Below, piece after piece: positions 52,300 through 53,843 of a stretch of 53,843 nucleotides of DNA (position 1 is the first letter of the stretch; the number at the start of each line of letters is the position of its first letter). The position numbers were made by a program, and so were the translations under genes. The notes below the pieces were generated by a model, which was not told the origin of the DNA, did not search any database, and was given only the letters and a program-made list of their open reading frames with translations. This DNA comes from Deltaproteobacteria bacterium RBG_13_61_14. GTDB taxonomy: Bacteria > RBG-13-61-14. The stretch covers positions 22,213-76,055 of the forward strand of contig MGQK01000130.1 of the NCBI GenBank assembly GCA_001797815.1. The letters are read 5' to 3'.

Positions 52300-53843
52300 A
52301 CTGGTTGCCGCAGGTAATGATCATAGAGACTCCGCACCGCCTCGCGGTGGCGCTCGTAGTCCTCGATCAAGGCCTGGCCCGCACTCTCGCCCTCGTAGCC
52401 CAAACGCCGGGCCAGCCGCTTCAGCCCCGGCCCTTCCTCCGGGAACTGGTGCGCGGCGCGGTCGCTTACGATCCGCAGCCGGTTTTCCAGCCGACGATAG
52501 AAGCGGTGCGCCGCTTCCAACACCCGGTGGTCGGCCTCGGGCAGAAGGCCGGCCCCGGCCAGCGCCGCCAGGGCCTGCAAGGTGTTGGGCTCGCACAGTT
52601 CCGGATGCCCCGCCCCGTGCGCCAGCACCAGGAACTGCACCAGGTATTCGATGTCCACCTGGCCGCCGCGCCCAAATTTTAGATCATATCGGTTTTTGCT
52701 TTCCTGCGCAAGCTCTTTTTCCATGCGCTCGCGGATGCGCCGCATCTCCGGGACCAGGGCCTCGGCCGGGTTGCCGCCGTAGATGTTGCCGGCAATGTCC
52801 TTCATCACCCGCTCGCTGATCCCGGCCTCGTCCACCAGCACCCGCGCCTTGATCAGGGCCTGCTTTTCCCAGACCTGGGCCTGCTGCTGGTGGTAGGTCT
52901 CGAAAGACTCGATCGAGACCACCAGCGGCCCGTGGCTGCCCGAAGGCCGCAGCCGGGTGTCCACCCGGTAGAGGATGCCTTCGCGCGTGGTGGTGGTCAG
53001 GGTGGTGATCAACTGCTGGGCGAGCTTGATGAAAAACTCGTGCACCGAGATCTTGCGCTTGCCCCGGGTCCGGCCTTCGCCGGAATAGACAAAGATCAGG
53101 TCCAGGTCCGATGCGTAGTTCATCTCTTGCCCGCCCAGCTTGCCCAGGCCCAGAATGCAGAGGCCGCCCGGCGCCTGCGGTCGGGCCCAGCGCCGCGTCA
53201 CTTCCTCCCCGGAGACGCGGTAAGATTCGAGCAGGCAAAGGTCGGCGAGCGCGGTCAGCGCCGCTTCCACCCCTTGTTCATCCAGCTTCCCGGCCAGATC
53301 CTGGAGCCCGATCCGCAGGGTCTGGATCTTGTGGAAGCGGCGGAGCGCGTCCAGTCTTCCCTCGAAATCGCTTTCGCGCTTCAGGCTCTCTTGCAACTCG
53401 GCGCGGAGCTTCTCGGGCGGACGCTCGGCCAGGGCCTCGGCCGAGATCAAGTCGTCGAGCAGTTCCGGGTGGAGCACGAAAAAGTTGCCCAGGAACTCGG
53501 AGGTGCCGAAGAGGCGGACCAGGAAGCGCGTCAACTCCGGGTTCTCGCGCAGCAGCACCAGGAAGGTGGACCGCGCGCCGATGGTGGCGAGGAACCGCTC
53601 GAGCAGCCTGAGCGCCATGTCCGGGTCGGGCGCCGCCACCACCTCTTGGAGGAGCAGCGGAGCCAACGCCGAAAGCGCCCGGCGCGAGCGGCGGGAGAAA
53701 TAGGCATGCGGCGGGCCGTCGCGCAGCGCCAGCAGGTTTTCAGCCGCGGCCGCCGGCTCTTCAAAACCCAGCTCCTTGAGCTCGGCTTGCAGGCTTTCCC
53801 GGTCGAGTTCGCGGTCGAGCAGGCGCAAGAGCGCCGGGTCGCC
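52296..53843 (-). CDS. glnE: glutamine synthetase adenylyltransferase, C-terminal part (partial)
   Basis: At least 515 residues, cut by the right window edge: the frame is open to base 53843, so the N-terminal half with the deadenylylating domain lies outside. Seen here are the linker FLATIGARSTFLVLLRENPE, the nucleotidyltransferase motif LGLGKLGGQEMNYASDLDLI, LYRVDTRLRPSGSHGPL and the helical KFGRGGQVDIEYLVQF domain, matching the adenylylating half of GlnE, which shuts down glutamine synthetase when nitrogen is plentiful. A TTG at 53828 is not a likely true start. Confidence 0.9.
   Translation of the reverse strand, partial: GDPALLRLLDRELDRESLQAELKELGFEEPAAAAENLLALRDGPPHAYFSRRSRRALSALAPLLLQEVVAAPDPDMALRLLERFLATIGARSTFLVLLRENPELTRFLVRLFGTSEFLGNFFVLHPELLDDLISAEALAERPPEKLRAELQESLKRESDFEGRLDALRRFHKIQTLRIGLQDLAGKLDEQGVEAALTALADLCLLESYRVSGEEVTRRWARPQAPGGLCILGLGKLGGQEMNYASDLDLIFVYSGEGRTRGKRKISVHEFFIKLAQQLITTLTTTTREGILYRVDTRLRPSGSHGPLVVSIESFETYHQQQAQVWEKQALIKARVLVDEAGISERVMKDIAGNIYGGNPAEALVPEMRRIRERMEKELAQESKNRYDLKFGRGGQVDIEYLVQFLVLAHGAGHPELCEPNTLQALAALAGAGLLPEADHRVLEAAHRFYRRLENRLRIVSDRAAHQFPEEGPGLKRLARRLGYEGESAGQALIEDYERHREAVRSLYDHYLRQPV

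Overview
This window looks like a chromosomal segment of a high-GC, Gram-negative bacterium. Evidence for an outer membrane is a TolC/RND/MFP efflux operon and an LpxL-type acyltransferase. Type IV pilus minor pilins with PilY1, a GlnE adenylyltransferase, an RpoH-like sigma factor, a zinc-ribbon L28 and a split-type ATP synthase operon (b'-b-delta-alpha-gamma) suggest a Desulfobacterota/Myxococcota-like, Acidobacteriota-like or candidate-phylum lineage. I cannot place it more exactly by reading.

Layout. 1-4.8 kb: F1Fo ATP synthase operon on the minus strand (b', b, delta, alpha, gamma) with a four-helix-bundle (S23-type) gene directly after gamma; beta, epsilon, a and c are not here. 4.8-9.6 kb: NhaD-like antiporter, bactofilin, alpha/beta hydrolase and CatB-like acetyltransferase (minus), then a flippase-like membrane protein (plus). 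9.7-12.5 kb: methyltransferase and a secreted PD40 repeat protein. 12.6-13.2 kb: a dense cluster of palindromic and inverted-repeat elements. 13.2-19.5 kb: tetR-tolC-mfp-rnd efflux operon. 20-24.3 kb: ceramidase-like enzyme, a REP-flanked RAYT transposase and an acyl-CoA carboxyltransferase. 24.6-31.9 kb: an AT-rich leader with a candidate sigma-54 promoter, then pilV-pilW-pilX-pilY1 and a strong terminator. 32-39.6 kb: GH31 glycosidase, LpxL-like acyltransferase behind a structured leader, a PMT-type glycosyltransferase fused to TPRs, shikimate kinase and a duplicated C_GCAxxG_C_C protein. 39.6-40.4 kb: a second RAYT inside perfect 33-bp inverted REPs. 40.4-46 kb: acyl-CoA dehydrogenase, a response-regulator diguanylate cyclase and a DUF362-DUF6599-DUF362 operon. 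46-53.8 kb: receiver-PilZ regulator, rpmB, rpoH-like sigma, uvrB, an AbrB/PIN toxin-antitoxin pair, ilvE and a glnE cut by the window edge.

The most unusual layer is the repeat biology between and inside the genes. There are two RAYT transposase units with flanking inverted REPs; the second carries REP-derived 36-bp tandem repeats in frame inside its own coding sequence. A separate family of about 28-nt palindromes with GTAGGGGC/GCCCCTAC ends occurs in at least nine places, once inside a gene. At least nine intergenic gaps carry short tandem arrays with a 7-bp period but different unit sequences. A third family of 31-bp repeats forms MITE-like inverted pairs.

Genes that plausibly work together are the efflux operon, the minor pilin/PilY1 operon, and two c-di-GMP-related regulators (a GGDEF response regulator and a receiver-PilZ protein). 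The Tat-exported DUF362 pair with a DUF6599 protein is an uncharacterised, translationally coupled module.
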